The position numbers and the translations under genes are program-made. 64,000 bases of DNA from Rhodopseudomonas_A palustris_F. GTDB lineage: Bacteria > Pseudomonadota > Alphaproteobacteria > Rhizobiales > Xanthobacteraceae. Of the stretch, positions 15,522-23,869 are shown one piece after another. The notes beneath the pieces were generated by a model. That model had not been told where the DNA came from and searched no databases. It worked only from the letters and a program-made list of their open reading frames with translations. The stretch's first letter is position 1; every line of letters begins with the position of its first letter. The stretch is from the NCBI RefSeq assembly GCF_000013745.1, contig NC_007925.1, positions 620,001 to 684,000 on the forward strand, written 5' to 3'.

Positions 15522-17753
15522 ATGCCGACAAATCGGCCGAAGAAAAAACAGCTGCAGCAAGCCGCGCACCGGCGTCCTGCGTTGTTGCGCGGTGCGGCCA
15601 AGCCGAAGACCAAAGCGGTGCCCAAGGACCGGCGCATCGCCGCCGAGATCGGCGAGGTGGTGCGCAAGCGCGCCGCGGCGGATGCGGCGATCGCCGAAGC
15701 CAGGAAATCCCACGAGCGGTTGCGCGAGGCGATCGACATCCTGCCGCAAGGTATCGTGTTCCTCGACGCCGAAGGCCGCTACATTCTCTGGAACAAGAAA
15801 TACGCCGAAATCTACAATCGCACCGCGGATCTGTTTCAGCCCGGCGTCAAGATGATCGACACGCTGCGCGTCGGCGTGGCCCGCGGCGACTATCCCGAAG
15901 CGCTCGGCCATGAAGAGGAATGGATGGCCGAACGGATGGCCAAGCTGTTCCAGCCCGGAGAACGCCACGAGCAGCTGATCTCCGACGGCCGCTGCATCCA
16001 GATCGAGGAGCGGATGACCGCCGACGGCGGCATCATCGGCTTGCGCATCGACATCACCGAGCTGAAGCAGCGCGAGGCCTCGTTCCGGCTGTTGTTCGAC
16101 AGCAATCCGGTGCCGATGATCGTCTGCGCGCTGGCCGATGAGCGCATCCTCGGCGTCAACGACGCCGCGGTCGAGCATTACGGCTATTCGGCCGCCGAAT
16201 TCAGCACGCTGACGATCCGCAATCTGCAGGCGTTCGAAGCCGAGCGGCCGTGGACCGGCGACCAGAGCACCGACGAGCGCGCCGCGCGGACCTGGAAGCA
16301 CGTCAAGGCCGACGGCTCGCTGATCGATCTGGCGGTGTATTCGCGGCAACTGCTGTACGGCGGCGAGCCGGCGGTGCTGCTGGCCTTGATGGACATCACC
16401 GAGCGCAAGCGCGCCGAGATGCGGCTCGCCTTCATGGCGCAGCACGACGGATTGACCGGGCTGCCGAACCGCAACTCGCTGCGCAAGCGGCTCGACGAGA
16501 TGCTGGTGCACACCCGGCGCGGCAACGAAAAAGCCGCGGTGCATTTCCTCGGCATCGACAATTTCAAGGGCGTCAATGACAGCCTCGGCCACGCCGTCGG
16601 CGACAAGCTGTTGCGCGGCATCGCGCGGCGGCTGCGCTCGACCTTGCGCGAAGAGGACGTGATCGGTCGGCTGAACTCCGACGAGTTCGCCATCCTGCAG
16701 AGCGGCGTCAGCCGCCCCGAGGACGTCGTGCTGCTGGCCAAGCGGCTGCTGCACGCGATCGGCGAGCCGTTCTTGCTCGACGGCAATTCGGTGGTGATCG
16801 GCGCCAGTATCGGCATCGCGATGGCGCCCGGCGACGGCGACGATTCGGAGAAGCTGTTGATGAGCGCCGACATGGCGCTGGCGCGCGCCAAGACCGAGAC
16901 CCGCGGCACCTTCAGCTTCTTCGAACCCGGGATGGACGCCCGCGCCCAGACCCGCCGCAAGATCGAAAGCGAACTGCGCGGCGCGATCCAGAACGACGTG
17001 CTGCGGCCGCATTATCAGCCGCTGATCGGGCTCTCCAACGGCCGCATCACCGGCTGCGAGGCGCTGGTGCGCTGGCCGCATCCGGAACGCGGCATGGTGT
17101 CGCCTTCGGAGTTCATTCCGGTGGCGGAAGATACCGGGCTGATCAACGCGCTCGGCGCCCAGGTGCTGAAACGCGCTTGCGAGGACGCGGCGAACTGGCC
17201 GGACGACGTCCGCGTCGCGGTCAATCTGTCGCCGCTGCAATTCCGGCTCGGCAACCTGCTGTCGCTGGTGATGGACGCGCTGAAGCAGACCGGGCTGCCG
17301 CCGAAGCGGCTCGAACTCGAGATCACCGAGACGCTGCTGTTGGAAAAGAGCAGCCAGGTGATCGCCACGCTGCACGCGCTGCGCGCGCTCGGGGTGCGGA
17401 TCTCGATGGACGATTTCGGCACCGGCTATTCGAGCTTGAGTTACTTGCGCAGCTTTCCGTTCGACAAGATCAAGATCGACCAGTCGTTCGTGCGCGGGCT
17501 GTGCACCAACCGCGAACTGCAGGCGATCGTGCGCTCGATCATCAGCCTCGGCATGGGGCTCGGCGTCACCATCACCGCCGAGGGCGTCGAGACCGAATCC
17601 GAATTGAGCTGGCTGCGCGCCGAGGGCTGCCACGAGGCGCAGGGCTTCTTGTTCAGCGCGGCGCGGCCGAACAGCGAGATCATCGACCTGCTCAGCGTGC
17701 AGAGCGGCGCCGATTTCGCCACACCCGATCGCGCGTCGATTCAGGTGGCGTGA
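15522..17753 (+). CDS. PAS-PAS-GGDEF(degenerate)-EAL cyclic-di-GMP phosphodiesterase
   Basis: A 743-residue cytosolic signalling protein. After a basic, Ala-rich N-terminus come two PAS domains (about 70-180, ending DITELKQRE, and about 185-300, ending DITERKRAE), then GGDEF (about 305-475) and EAL (about 490-735). The GGDEF half looks inactive: the signature is NSDEF at 385-389, and the first metal Asp of the usual D-x-D-x-F-K motif is Gly344 (GIDNFKGVND). The EAL half looks intact, with E513-A-L, DDFGTGYSS at 630-638 and KIKIDQSF. It therefore probably hydrolyses c-di-GMP, with GGDEF and PAS as sensory modules. No transmembrane helix is seen. Confidence 0.93.
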   Translation: MPTNRPKKKQLQQAAHRRPALLRGAAKPKTKAVPKDRRIAAEIGEVVRKRAAADAAIAEARKSHERLREAIDILPQGIVFLDAEGRYILWNKKYAEIYNRTADLFQPGVKMIDTLRVGVARGDYPEALGHEEEWMAERMAKLFQPGERHEQLISDGRCIQIEERMTADGGIIGLRIDITELKQREASFRLLFDSNPVPMIVCALADERILGVNDAAVEHYGYSAAEFSTLTIRNLQAFEAERPWTGDQSTDERAARTWKHVKADGSLIDLAVYSRQLLYGGEPAVLLALMDITERKRAEMRLAFMAQHDGLTGLPNRNSLRKRLDEMLVHTRRGNEKAAVHFLGIDNFKGVNDSLGHAVGDKLLRGIARRLRSTLREEDVIGRLNSDEFAILQSGVSRPEDVVLLAKRLLHAIGEPFLLDGNSVVIGASIGIAMAPGDGDDSEKLLMSADMALARAKTETRGTFSFFEPGMDARAQTRRKIESELRGAIQNDVLRPHYQPLIGLSNGRITGCEALVRWPHPERGMVSPSEFIPVAEDTGLINALGAQVLKRACEDAANWPDDVRVAVNLSPLQFRLGNLLSLVMDALKQTGLPPKRLELEITETLLLEKSSQVIATLHALRALGVRISMDDFGTGYSSLSYLRSFPFDKIKIDQSFVRGLCTNRELQAIVRSIISLGMGLGVTITAEGVETESELSWLRAEGCHEAQGFLFSAARPNSEIIDLLSVQSGADFATPDRASIQVA

Positions 17754-17929
17754 GGCGGACCACAAACCGCGGCTGCGGCGGGCGAAAGTCAAACCGCGAG
17801 CGCTGCGACTCCGGCAACGGGGTCGAGCTCTCATCGCCGGCAACAGGATTCCGCGGCCGCTCGCAAGCGCTCGCGCCGCGGAGCGACAACCGCTCGATCT
17901 GCTCCGCACTCCCAACGAGGTGAAACGTC

Positions 17930-19171
17930 ATGGTCTTGCTACGCAAGTTCGTCGTCGCGCTGGTCGGCGTTGCCGCCGCCTGCGTCGTCGCTCCGGTCGG
18001 CGCGGCCTCGCTCCCGGTCGGGCCGGCGGGCGATGCGTTCTACTTGCCGCCGCAACCGTTGCCTCCCGGTCCGCGCGGCTCGGTGATCTGGGTCCGCCCG
18101 CTCGAGGGCACCATGGCGTTGCCGAGCGCTGCGACCAACAGCCTGGTTCTGTACCGCTCGACCGGCGCCGCCGGCGGCACCGTGGCGGTCTCGGGCACGC
18201 TGTCGATCCCGCCGGGCGAAGCGCCGCGCGGCGGCTGGCCGGTGATCGTCTGGACCCATGGCACCACCGGGCTGGCGCCGATCTGCGCGCCCTCGCGCGA
18301 CACCGACAGCGGACCGGAACACGGCTATATCGCGGTGATCCGCACGCTGCTCGACGGCTTCGTGAAGAACGGCTACGCCATCGTCGCCACCGATTATGAA
18401 GGGCTCGGCGTGCCCGGCGACCAGCCGTTCCTGCAAGGCGCGCCGACCGCCCGCAACGCGCTCGACCTGCTGCGCGCCGGCCGCGCGATCGAGCCGAAAC
18501 TCGGCCGCGACTACGCGGTGCTCGGCCATTCGCAAGGCGGCCAGGTCGATCTGTTCGCGGCGGCGCTCGGGCCGTCCTACGTTGCCGAATTCAGGCTGCG
18601 CGGCAACGTGGCGTTTGCGCCGGGCTCACAGATCATGGACCGCTTGAGGCTGGTGATGACCTCGGGCAACAACGAGCTGTCGCTGCCCTACGTGCTCTAC
18701 ACGCTGCAATCCTACGCCCGCAGCAATCCGAACATCGACCTCAAGCGCATCCTGACGCCGACCGCGCTGTCGCACCTGCCGGATCTGATGCAGGGCTGCA
18801 TGACCGCTGCGCTGACCACCGGTTACTGGTCGACCGCGATCGCCAAGGAGCAATTCGTCGCCAAGCCCGATCTGCGTGCGTTCCAGACCATGGCGCGGCG
18901 GAACGAGCCGGGCCTGTTGCGCATCAAGGCGCCGACCATGATCGTGCAGGGCAAGGACGACGTCACGGTGATGCCGCAGGCCACCGACGACGTGGCGCGG
19001 CAATTGTGCGCGCGCGGCAATCAGCTCGATTACCTGCCGGTCGCCGGCGCCGACCATGACGGTTCGATGAGCAAGGGCGGCGCCGACGCCCTGGCGTTCA
19101 TCAACGCGCGTTTCCGCGGCGTCACCGCCGGCAGCAATTGTAAAGCGCTGCCGAAGGCCGCAACGAAGTAA
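17930..19171 (+). CDS. secreted alpha/beta-hydrolase, secretory lipase (LIP)-like
   Basis: A 413-residue secreted hydrolase with a signal peptide (MVLLRKFVVALVGVAAACVV...) cleaved near GAASLP. The fold landmarks are VIVWTHGTTG (oxyanion loop), the nucleophile elbow GHSQGG with Ser201, an acid in MIVQGKDDVTVMP and a C-terminal His in GADHDGSM. The overall pattern matches the secretory-lipase family (fungal LIP-like) also found in proteobacteria. Four or more cysteines in the mature part may form disulfides. Its substrate is an ester, probably lipid or acyl-ester; this is inferred from family only. It is convergent with another hydrolase gene. Confidence 0.82.
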   Translation: MVLLRKFVVALVGVAAACVVAPVGAASLPVGPAGDAFYLPPQPLPPGPRGSVIWVRPLEGTMALPSAATNSLVLYRSTGAAGGTVAVSGTLSIPPGEAPRGGWPVIVWTHGTTGLAPICAPSRDTDSGPEHGYIAVIRTLLDGFVKNGYAIVATDYEGLGVPGDQPFLQGAPTARNALDLLRAGRAIEPKLGRDYAVLGHSQGGQVDLFAAALGPSYVAEFRLRGNVAFAPGSQIMDRLRLVMTSGNNELSLPYVLYTLQSYARSNPNIDLKRILTPTALSHLPDLMQGCMTAALTTGYWSTAIAKEQFVAKPDLRAFQTMARRNEPGLLRIKAPTMIVQGKDDVTVMPQATDDVARQLCARGNQLDYLPVAGADHDGSMSKGGADALAFINARFRGVTAGSNCKALPKAATK

Positions 19172-19180
19172 GGCGCGCCG

Positions 19181-20038
19181 CTACGGTCGCGCGGCGGTCG
19201 GCGGCGCCACCGATGCATCGGGCCGCGCGGCTTTCTCGGTGACGCTCTCCTCGGTGTCGAAGAAGGTGCGGGCGATCGCGGCGAAGCCGGCCGGCGCCTC
19301 GTACATCAGATGATGGGTGCCGCCCTTGAATTGCACCAGCCAGGCGCCGGGGATCGCCGCGGCCAGCGTCTTCGAACTGTCGTCACCGACCACATCGTCG
19401 GCGGTGCCGACCACCAGCATCACCTGATTGTGGATGCCGGGCAGCTGCTCCAGCGGGGTCTTCCAATGCGTGGTGGCCTCGACCTGCCGCGCCACGATCG
19501 GATCGGCCGGCACCCGGCCGTGCAGCGCCTTGGCGACGTTGCTGCCGTCGGTCGAGGTGGCGTGGATCAGCGCCTTGTTGAAGCGCTCCGGATATTGCAG
19601 CAGCAATTGCTGGGTGATCGTCGAGCCCATCGAATAGCCCAGCACATGGCTCTGCTTGACGCCGAGGGCATCGAGCAGGCCGATCACGTCGGCGGCGAAC
19701 AGCGGATAGCTGAAGGTGGTCGCATTGGCGCTGGAGTGGCCCATGCCGCGATTGTCCGGCATGATCAGCTGATAGTGTTGCGACAGCGCGTCGATGATCT
19801 GCGGCTGCCAATTCTCCGCGGTGCCGCCGAGCCCCATGATCAGGACCATCGGCGCGCCGGAGCCGATCAGCTTGTAGCCGATCGAGATGCCGTTGGCGGC
19901 GACCTGATAGATCACGTTGCCCCGCGCATCCTGCCCGATCGGCTTACCGGCGGGCGCGATCGGCTCGGCAAGGGCGCTAGAGAACGTTGACGCGCTCAGA
20001 AACAGCGTCGCAATCCAGACGGCAGCGGCTCTTTTCAT
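19181..20038 (-). CDS. secreted alpha/beta-fold hydrolase
   Basis: A 285-residue alpha/beta hydrolase with signal peptide starting MKRAAAVWIATLFLSAS (start at 20036-20038), cut near ALAEP. It shows the HG-like loop MVLIMGLGGTAENW, nucleophile elbow GYSMGS, the acid in VVGTADDVVGDD and the catalytic His in GGTHHLMYEAP. It is unrelated in detail to the lipase-like gene that faces it. Families with this layout include esterases, haloperoxidases and enol-lactonases, and no substrate can be chosen. The 17 residues before the chosen Met were left out because they precede the signal peptide. Confidence 0.85.
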   Translation of the reverse strand: MKRAAAVWIATLFLSASTFSSALAEPIAPAGKPIGQDARGNVIYQVAANGISIGYKLIGSGAPMVLIMGLGGTAENWQPQIIDALSQHYQLIMPDNRGMGHSSANATTFSYPLFAADVIGLLDALGVKQSHVLGYSMGSTITQQLLLQYPERFNKALIHATSTDGSNVAKALHGRVPADPIVARQVEATTHWKTPLEQLPGIHNQVMLVVGTADDVVGDDSSKTLAAAIPGAWLVQFKGGTHHLMYEAPAGFAAIARTFFDTEESVTEKAARPDASVAPPTAARP

Positions 20039-20147
20039 CTCGGGCCCCGACTCATTGAATTCGACTGATGAGCAATCAGCAGCAAGCATGATGCGGCCCG
20101 GATGTCGATTCGGCTTTTCGGCTATTGCTACCTGCTATTGACGCGGC

Positions 20148-20492
20148 TCACCGCGCCAGGCCGAGCACGACCAGCAGAGCGCGATCGAGATGTTCTGCAG
20201 TGTCAGCGTCAATCCGACCGATGACGCCACGGATGCGGTCGCGGCGCAGCGCGTTGACCTTGTCGACCATGATCTGCGACCGTACGTGCAGGCCGTTGTC
20301 TGCAGAGGGCTCGACGATCGGCCTAGTGCGTCGAAACTCGCTGAGGTCGGACGACATCGGGCATATCAATATCGACGTCGTGGTGTTGCCGAGTTCGTCA
20401 GCCTGAACAATAACTCCTGGACGTGGCTTGCCGAGGTCGCCTTGCGCGACGACCAGCACCACGTCGCCGCGTCTCACTTCCAGGCGTCCCAA
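20148..20492 (-). CDS. type II toxin, MazF/PemK family
   Basis: A 114-residue MazF/PemK-type endoribonuclease. The family opening RRGDVVLVVAQGDLGKPRPG, the conserved strand IVQADELGNTTTSILICPMS and the late segment HVRSQIMVDKVNALRRDRI are all visible. Such toxins cut mRNA at short motifs and are neutralised by a partner protein. The start overlaps the end of the upstream MazE-like gene by 19 bases, a typical antitoxin-toxin order on the minus strand. No catalytic residue appears lost. Confidence 0.9.
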   Translation of the reverse strand: MGRLEVRRGDVVLVVAQGDLGKPRPGVIVQADELGNTTTSILICPMSSDLSEFRRTRPIVEPSADNGLHVRSQIMVDKVNALRRDRIRGVIGRIDADTAEHLDRALLVVLGLAR

Positions 20493-20710
20493 TCATAGAC
20501 CTGTTCGATCCAGTCATCGATCGCGTCGTTCTCCGGATGTTTTGCCATCATCGCGCCCTCGCGGCGAATCTCTGCGACCACCTTGGGATCGCGCAGATCC
20601 GGCACCCAATGCTGCACCGGCCGCAGACCCTGCGCGCGCAGCCGCCGCCGCCGCGTCGCCATGCGTTCGCGCGGGGTCTTTGCAGGAGGCTTTTTCGGCG
20701 TCGTGGGCAT
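20474..20710 (-). CDS. antitoxin of the MazE-associated (DUF3018) type
   Basis: A 78-residue basic protein with a Lys/Arg/Pro-rich N-terminus (TPRERMATRRRRLRAQGLRP) and an acidic C-terminus (ENDAIDDWIEQVYDWDAWK). This is the usual plan of small antitoxins, where the N-terminus binds DNA and the disordered acidic tail covers the toxin. It resembles the DUF3018 'antitoxin MazE family' and is directly upstream of, and overlaps, the MazF-like toxin gene. It probably also represses the operon promoter. Confidence 0.85.
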   Translation of the reverse strand: MPTTPKKPPAKTPRERMATRRRRLRAQGLRPVQHWVPDLRDPKVVAEIRREGAMMAKHPENDAIDDWIEQVYDWDAWK

Positions 20711-20804
20711 GGCAAGAGCGTAACATGTTACGAAGGTGCGATCAACGGCCGGCCTTGCCGGTTAGTCGCGTCGCAATACGCCGCGCTGTTGTGCTACGTG
20801 CTTG

Positions 20805-21026
20805 CTATTCGGCCGCATTGAAACGCGCTTCGCCGGGCAGCCGCGCCTTCTGCCAATCGCCCGGGGCAAGAACTGTGCTTACAAACAAGATCTCAATGCC
20901 CAGTACGCGGCCCTGCGCATCGACGTCGTAGATGAACGACCCGGCCTTTTCGGTATGGTCGAAGTCGCCATTGCCGATGGTGATATACACCGCCTCGGCT
21001 TCCGGATCGTAGGTGATATCGGTCAT
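20805..21026 (-). CDS. DUF2283 protein, orphan antitoxin-like
   Basis: A 73-residue DUF2283 protein starting MTDITYDPEAEAVYITIG (21024-21026). The family pattern is clear: an early beta strand with EAxYI, a middle DYD/DVD element (FIYDVDAQGRVLGIEIL) and a short tail. DUF2283 members often sit next to DUF4258 or RelE-like genes and are thought to be antitoxins. Here no partner gene is next to it, only repeat DNA upstream. A paralogue with a partner lies 330 bases away (21358-21552). Confidence 0.8.
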   Translation of the reverse strand: MTDITYDPEAEAVYITIGNGDFDHTEKAGSFIYDVDAQGRVLGIEILFVSTVLAPGDWQKARLPGEARFNAAE

Positions 21027-21120
21027 GGCTTCCGCCTCGCGCGCCGATTGAAAAACACGCTTATAGCAAGGAAGCGCGCAGCTATCGACAAGAGCCGATA
21101 TGAATCCGCAACCGGGGCGC

Positions 21121-21232
21121 GTCATCCTGAGGAGCACGCCCAAAGGGCGCGCGTCTCGAAGGATGGGCCGCAGGCTTGTTGCCGCCATCCTTCGAGATAC
21201 CGGGCGAAGACGCGCGGTTCGTCAGGATGACG
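21121..21232. repeat. palindromic intergenic repeat, family E
   Basis: Starts GTCATCCTGAGGAGCACGCC and ends CGTCAGGATGAC, with GGATGGGCCGCAGG / CCGCCATCC arms in the centre. A partial relative precedes the repeat at 14036. Together with the next repeat it fills most of the 330-base gap between the two DUF2283 genes, and I see no gene there. Confidence 0.75.
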
Positions 21233-21265
21233 GCGAAACGTGCGGCGCTTTGGTCAATGAAATTC

Positions 21266-21343
21266 GTAGCCCGAATGAGCGAAGCGATATTCGGGTCGGC
21301 ACTGCGATATGAGAATCCCGGATGTCGCTTCGCTCATCCGGGC
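21266..21343. repeat. palindromic intergenic repeat, family D, copy 1
   Basis: GTAGCCCGAATGAGCGAAGC on the left and GCTTCGCTCATCCGGGC on the right. The same element recurs at 21834-21916, so the DUF4258/DUF2283 pair is flanked by two copies in the same orientation. Confidence 0.75.
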
Positions 21344-21357
21344 GACTTCTTGCTTGC

Positions 21358-21552
21358 TCAAGCGGCGCTCGACAACAACTCGGCGGACAATTGCGCCCTG
21401 GCGTCCAGCAATTCGATTCCGACGATACGGCCCTCGGCGTCGTAGTCGAAGATGACGTTCGGTGCGACCTCGGCACTTTCAAGCACGTTGCCGCTGGACA
21501 AGCGGATATAGGCGGCGTTGTCCTCGGCCTGATATTTGACGATCGGGCTCAT
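21358..21552 (-). CDS. DUF2283 protein, probable antitoxin of the DUF4258 pair
   Basis: A 64-residue DUF2283 protein: MSPIVKYQAEDNAAYIRLSS, central VIFDYDAEGRIVGIELLD, and a short hydrophobic tail. Its start codon overlaps the stop of the DUF4258 gene (21549-21552, ATGA), so the two are translated together with the DUF4258 gene first. By analogy with RelE/BrnT-type pairs it would be the antitoxin, although the toxin-first order is less common. Confidence 0.8.
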   Translation of the reverse strand: MSPIVKYQAEDNAAYIRLSSGNVLESAEVAPNVIFDYDAEGRIVGIELLDARAQLSAELLSSAA

Positions 21553-21812
21553 GTCGGGGCTCGTGCATCTCGATCGAAGAATACCGTCAAGATACGCACT
21601 TCATCGGCATTTTCCAAGCATGCCACGCGAAGAATACGGCCGCCAAACTCGGGAATCGCGCGAAATCGGCGTTCGACACCCGGCCAGGTCGGATCGGGGT
21701 GGGACCATGCCGGCTCCCAAACGGTCTTCTCAATCCAGTCCAGATCGAGCGTTCGCTCAAGGACAGCGTCGCGGGCGTGCTTCGTGAAGGTCAAAGGTTT
21801 GCGCGCGACCAA
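21549..21812 (-). CDS. DUF4258 protein, probable RelE/BrnT-like toxin
   Basis: An 87-residue basic protein of the DUF4258 type: FTKHARDAVLERTLDLDWIE near the N-terminus, PGVERRFRAIPEFGGRILRV in the middle and EVRILTVFFDRDAR at the end. This strand pattern and the H-A-x-x-A/R-x-x-R opening resemble BrnT/RelE-superfamily mRNA interferases. It overlaps the DUF2283 gene. Toxic activity is inferred from family resemblance and gene pairing; there is no direct evidence in the sequence. Confidence 0.75.
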   Translation of the reverse strand: MVARKPLTFTKHARDAVLERTLDLDWIEKTVWEPAWSHPDPTWPGVERRFRAIPEFGGRILRVACLENADEVRILTVFFDRDARAPT

Positions 21813-21833
21813 TGTGACCTCCGCGAAAGCCTC

Positions 21834-21916
21834 GTAGCCCGGATGAGCGTAGCGAAATCCGGGGAAGGCGCGGCGTGATATGAAGCCCCGGATATCGCTT
21901 CGCTCATCCGGGCTAC
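21834..21916. repeat. palindromic intergenic repeat, family D, copy 2
   Basis: GTAGCCCGGATGAGCGTAGC on the left and GCTTCGCTCATCCGGGCTAC on the right, the most complete copy of this family in the window. It sits just downstream of lepA. Confidence 0.8.
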
Positions 21917-21926
21917 TCCTAATAGC

Positions 21927-23732
21927 TCAACTATCCACCTTCAGCGCGGCGATGAACGCCTCCTGCGGGATGTCGACCTTGCCGAACTGCCGCATCTTCT
22001 TCTTGCCTTCCTTCTGCTTCTCCAGAAGTTTGCGCTTTCTTGTGATGTCGCCGCCGTAGCATTTGGCGGTGACGTCTTTGCGCAAGGCGCGGACGGTTTC
22101 GCGGGCGATGATCTTGCCGCCGATCGCCGCCTGGATCGGGATCACGAACATGTGCGGCGGGATCAGTTCCTTCATCTTCTCGACCATGGCGCGGCCGCGG
22201 CCTTCGGCGCGGGTCCTGTGCACCAGCATCGACAGCGCGTCGACCGGCTCGGCATTGACCAGGATCTGCATCTTGACGAGATCCGCCGGCTGGTAGTCGG
22301 TGAGGTGATAGTCGAACGAGGCGTAGCCCTTCGAGACGCTCTTCAAGCGGTCGTAGAAATCGAACACCACCTCGTTGAGCGGCAGGTTGTACTTCACCAT
22401 GGCGCGGGAGCCGACGTAAGTCAGCTCCTTCTGGGTGCCGCGGCGGTCCTGGCACAGCTTCAGCACCGAGCCGAGATATTCGTCGGGCGTGAGGATGGTG
22501 GCTTCGATCCACGGCTCCTGGATTTCGGCGATCTTCACCACGTCCGGCATGTCGATCGGGTTGTGGATCTCAAGCTCGGTGCCGTCGGTGAGATGCATTT
22601 TGTAGATCACGCTCGGCGCGGTCGCGATCAGGTTGAGGTCGAACTCGCGCGACAGCCGCTCCTGGATGATCTCCAGATGCAGCAAGCCTAAGAAGCCGCA
22701 GCGGAAGCCGAAGCCGAGTGCGGCGGAGGTTTCCATCTCGAAGGAGAAGCTGGCATCGTTGAGCCTGAGCTTGCCCATCGCGGCGCGCAGCGTCTCGAAG
22801 TCGTCGGCGTCGACCGGGAACAGGCCGCAGAACACCACCGGCACGGCCGGCTTGAAGCCCGGCAGCATTTCGGTGACCGGCTTCTTGTCGTCGGTGATGG
22901 TGTCGCCGACGCGGGTGTCGGCGACTTCCTTGATGCCGGCGGTGATGAAGCCGATCTCGCCGGGGCCGAGTTCGTCGACTTGCGTCATCTTCGGGGTGAA
23001 GAAGCCGACCCGCTCCAGATCATAGGCGGCGTTGGTGCCCATCATCCGGATTCGCTGGCCCTTCTTCATCACGCCGTCGACGACGCGAACCAGCACCACC
23101 ACGCCGAGATAGACGTCGTACCAGCTATCGACCAACAGCGCCTTCAGCGGCGCCTCGCGGTCGCCTTGCGGCGGCGGCAGCCGGTGCACGATGGCCTCCA
23201 GCACCAGGTCGATGCCGAGCCCGGTTTTCGCCGAAATCATCACCGCCTCGGAGGCGTCGATGCCGATCACGTCCTCGATCTGCTGGCGCACCTGTTCGGG
23301 TTCCGCGGCCGGCAGATCGACCTTGTTGAGCACCGGGACGATCTCGTGGCCGGCGTCGAGCGCGTGATAGACGTTGGCGAGGGTCTGCGCCTCGACGCCC
23401 TGCGAGGCGTCGACCACCAGCAGCGAGCCCTCGCAGGCCGCCAGCGAGCGCGACACCTCATAGGCGAAGTCGACGTGGCCGGGGGTGTCCATCAGGTTGA
23501 AGATGTAGTCGCGGCCGTCTTGGGCGTGATAGTTCAGCCGGACGGTCTGCGCCTTGATGGTGATGCCGCGCTCGCGTTCGATATCCATCGAATCGAGCAC
23601 CTGCTCCTTCATCTCGCGCGCCTGCAGCCCCCCGGTGGTCTGGATCAGCCGGTCGGCCAGCGTCGACTTGCCATGGTCGATATGGGCGACGATGGAGAAG
23701 TTGCGGATGTTCGAAATCGGGACAGTTGTCAT
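21927..23732 (-). CDS. lepA: elongation factor 4 (LepA)
   Basis: A 601-residue translational GTPase, membrane- and ribosome-associated, which back-translocates or remodels stalled ribosomes. The G1 motif AHIDHGKST is near the N-terminus; the G2/G3 region (RGITIKAQTVRL, DTPGHVDF) and G4 (NKVDLP) follow. EF-G-like domains III and V and the LepA-specific C-terminal domain (GSRAMVKYNLPL..., CYGGDITRKRKLLEKQKEGK) are intact. The start at MTTVPISN (23730-23732) matches the family length; the earlier in-frame Met would add 36 unlikely residues. Confidence 0.97.
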   Translation of the reverse strand: MTTVPISNIRNFSIVAHIDHGKSTLADRLIQTTGGLQAREMKEQVLDSMDIERERGITIKAQTVRLNYHAQDGRDYIFNLMDTPGHVDFAYEVSRSLAACEGSLLVVDASQGVEAQTLANVYHALDAGHEIVPVLNKVDLPAAEPEQVRQQIEDVIGIDASEAVMISAKTGLGIDLVLEAIVHRLPPPQGDREAPLKALLVDSWYDVYLGVVVLVRVVDGVMKKGQRIRMMGTNAAYDLERVGFFTPKMTQVDELGPGEIGFITAGIKEVADTRVGDTITDDKKPVTEMLPGFKPAVPVVFCGLFPVDADDFETLRAAMGKLRLNDASFSFEMETSAALGFGFRCGFLGLLHLEIIQERLSREFDLNLIATAPSVIYKMHLTDGTELEIHNPIDMPDVVKIAEIQEPWIEATILTPDEYLGSVLKLCQDRRGTQKELTYVGSRAMVKYNLPLNEVVFDFYDRLKSVSKGYASFDYHLTDYQPADLVKMQILVNAEPVDALSMLVHRTRAEGRGRAMVEKMKELIPPHMFVIPIQAAIGGKIIARETVRALRKDVTAKCYGGDITRKRKLLEKQKEGKKKMRQFGKVDIPQEAFIAALKVDS

Positions 23733-23869
23733 AAGGCGCGGGATAGCATTCGGGCCCGAAAGCGGCAAGACAATCGGCGCCGCCGCGGCCGGGAAGGGCC
23801 CAAACGCCGGCGCTTGACGGCCGAACCCCAACGATATCATCTCCGGCGGCTCTCCCCCGAAAGTTCAGT

